A stretch of 64,000 bases of DNA. It comes from an uncultured Verrucomicrobia subdivision 3 bacterium (GTDB taxonomy: Bacteria > Verrucomicrobiota > Verrucomicrobiia > Limisphaerales > UBA11358). Where the stretch lies: positions 62,001 to 126,000 of the forward strand of contig CAIOIC010000100.1 of assembly GCA_903858275.1 (NCBI GenBank), given 5' to 3'. A program made the position numbers and the translations under genes. The first letter of the stretch is position 1, and every line of letters starts with the position of its first letter. Below the pieces are notes generated by a model. That model did not search any database and was not told where the DNA came from. It saw only the letters and a program-made list of their open reading frames with translations. This document shows positions 63,819-64,000 of this stretch, piece after piece.

Positions 63819-64000
63819 ATGCCTGCCGCCGTTTTACTCTGGGTATGGGCGTGGGCGTATTTCGGATGTATCGGCTGGCTGCTTTCCGCCCTGCACGCGT
63901 TGAATGTCGTCGGTTACGCGCTGGCACTGGCGGCCGGTCTGGCGGGATTATGGTTCTGGCGGCGGAAAATCTTTGAAAATGAAAAATTTGTTTTGCGCTG
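63819..64000 (+). CDS. membrane protein, 3'-truncated by window edge
   Basis: An open frame starts with ATG, giving MPAAVLLWVWAWAYFG, and continues as hydrophobic helices (CIGWLLSALHALNVVGYALA, LALAAGLAGLWFWRRK) to the end of the window, about 60 codons. It starts right after the GT2 gene and is probably the membrane partner, such as a glycosyltransferase of the ArnT/mannosyltransferase type, but too little is visible to assign it. Confidence 0.6.
   Translation, partial: MPAAVLLWVWAWAYFGCIGWLLSALHALNVVGYALALAAGLAGLWFWRRKIFENEKFVLR

Noticed and set aside
1-64000. tRNA or rRNA genes
   Set aside because: No T-arm GGTTCRANNCC context with a plausible cloverleaf or rRNA-like conserved stretch was found by eye; a tRNAscan-type search would be decisive.

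Overview
The window reads as a chromosomal segment of a fairly GC-rich, Gram-negative-type heterotroph, most likely a member of the Verrucomicrobiota (Limisphaerales/Pedosphaerales-like). This placement is an inference. It rests on the mix of genes: exported plant- or algal-polysaccharide hydrolases (GH127, GH78, GH50 and GH43 types, sialate O-acetylesterase), a PEP-CTERM protein, an MglA/roadblock module, a bacterial LIM/DA1-like peptidase, and scattered short palindromic and heptanucleotide repeats. I found no rRNA or tRNA gene and no CRISPR array.

Layout. Positions 0.1-8.3 kb hold an exported carbohydrate-degradation group: a GH127-like enzyme, divergent from two GH78-type rhamnosidases that flank a sialate O-acetylesterase. 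Positions 8.3-17.0 kb are a translationally coupled recC-recB-recD operon on the minus strand. Positions 17.2-20.4 kb hold methionine biosynthesis: metY followed by a MetX-MetW fusion. Positions 20.4-21.0 kb are a scar with the N-terminal remnant of an IS110-family transposase and strong hairpins. Positions 21-24.3 kb carry a GH50 agarase-like and a GH43-like gene. Positions 24.4-35.3 kb are mostly housekeeping: holB, an O-antigen-ligase-like gene, aroQ, accB-accC, trxA, a type II secretion/type IV pilus F protein, a class-V aminotransferase, a GrpB-like gene with foreign-looking composition, and the C-terminal half of a split carB.

Positions 35.4-38.4 kb contain a LysM protein, a GH39-like exported glycosidase and uppP. 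Positions 38.4-44.4 kb are a two-sided regulatory block: a response regulator with PATAN and roadblock-like domains plus two small proteins on the minus strand, and a roadblock protein with a duplicated domain, an MglA-type GTPase, a second roadblock protein and a PilT-like ATPase on the plus strand. It looks like a polarity/type IV pilus control module. Positions 44.5-48.7 kb carry a MacA-MacB type efflux operon ending in tsaC.

Positions 48.8-59.5 kb hold trpD, a Sel1-repeat protein, proC, an AI-2E-family permease, a membrane-anchored C39-like peptidase, and a thiH / LIM-DA1-like metallopeptidase / thiS operon. A conserved unknown gene, an MscS channel, a stand-alone LpxB-N domain protein with a zinc ribbon, two small membrane proteins and infA follow. 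Positions 59.5-64 kb have a beta-CASP nuclease, an exactly phased 21-bp repeat array in front of a winged-helix gene, an AT-rich PEP-CTERM gene, yajQ, a palindromic repeat element, a GT2 glycosyltransferase and a truncated membrane protein.

The most noteworthy items are the exported LIM/DA1-like peptidase wedged between thiH and the ubiquitin-like thiS, the MglA/roadblock/PATAN module with an unnamed duplicated domain, the 21-bp iteron-like array, two heptanucleotide repeat tracts inside coding genes, and the IS110 scar whose 5' side could retain bridge-RNA-like hairpins.
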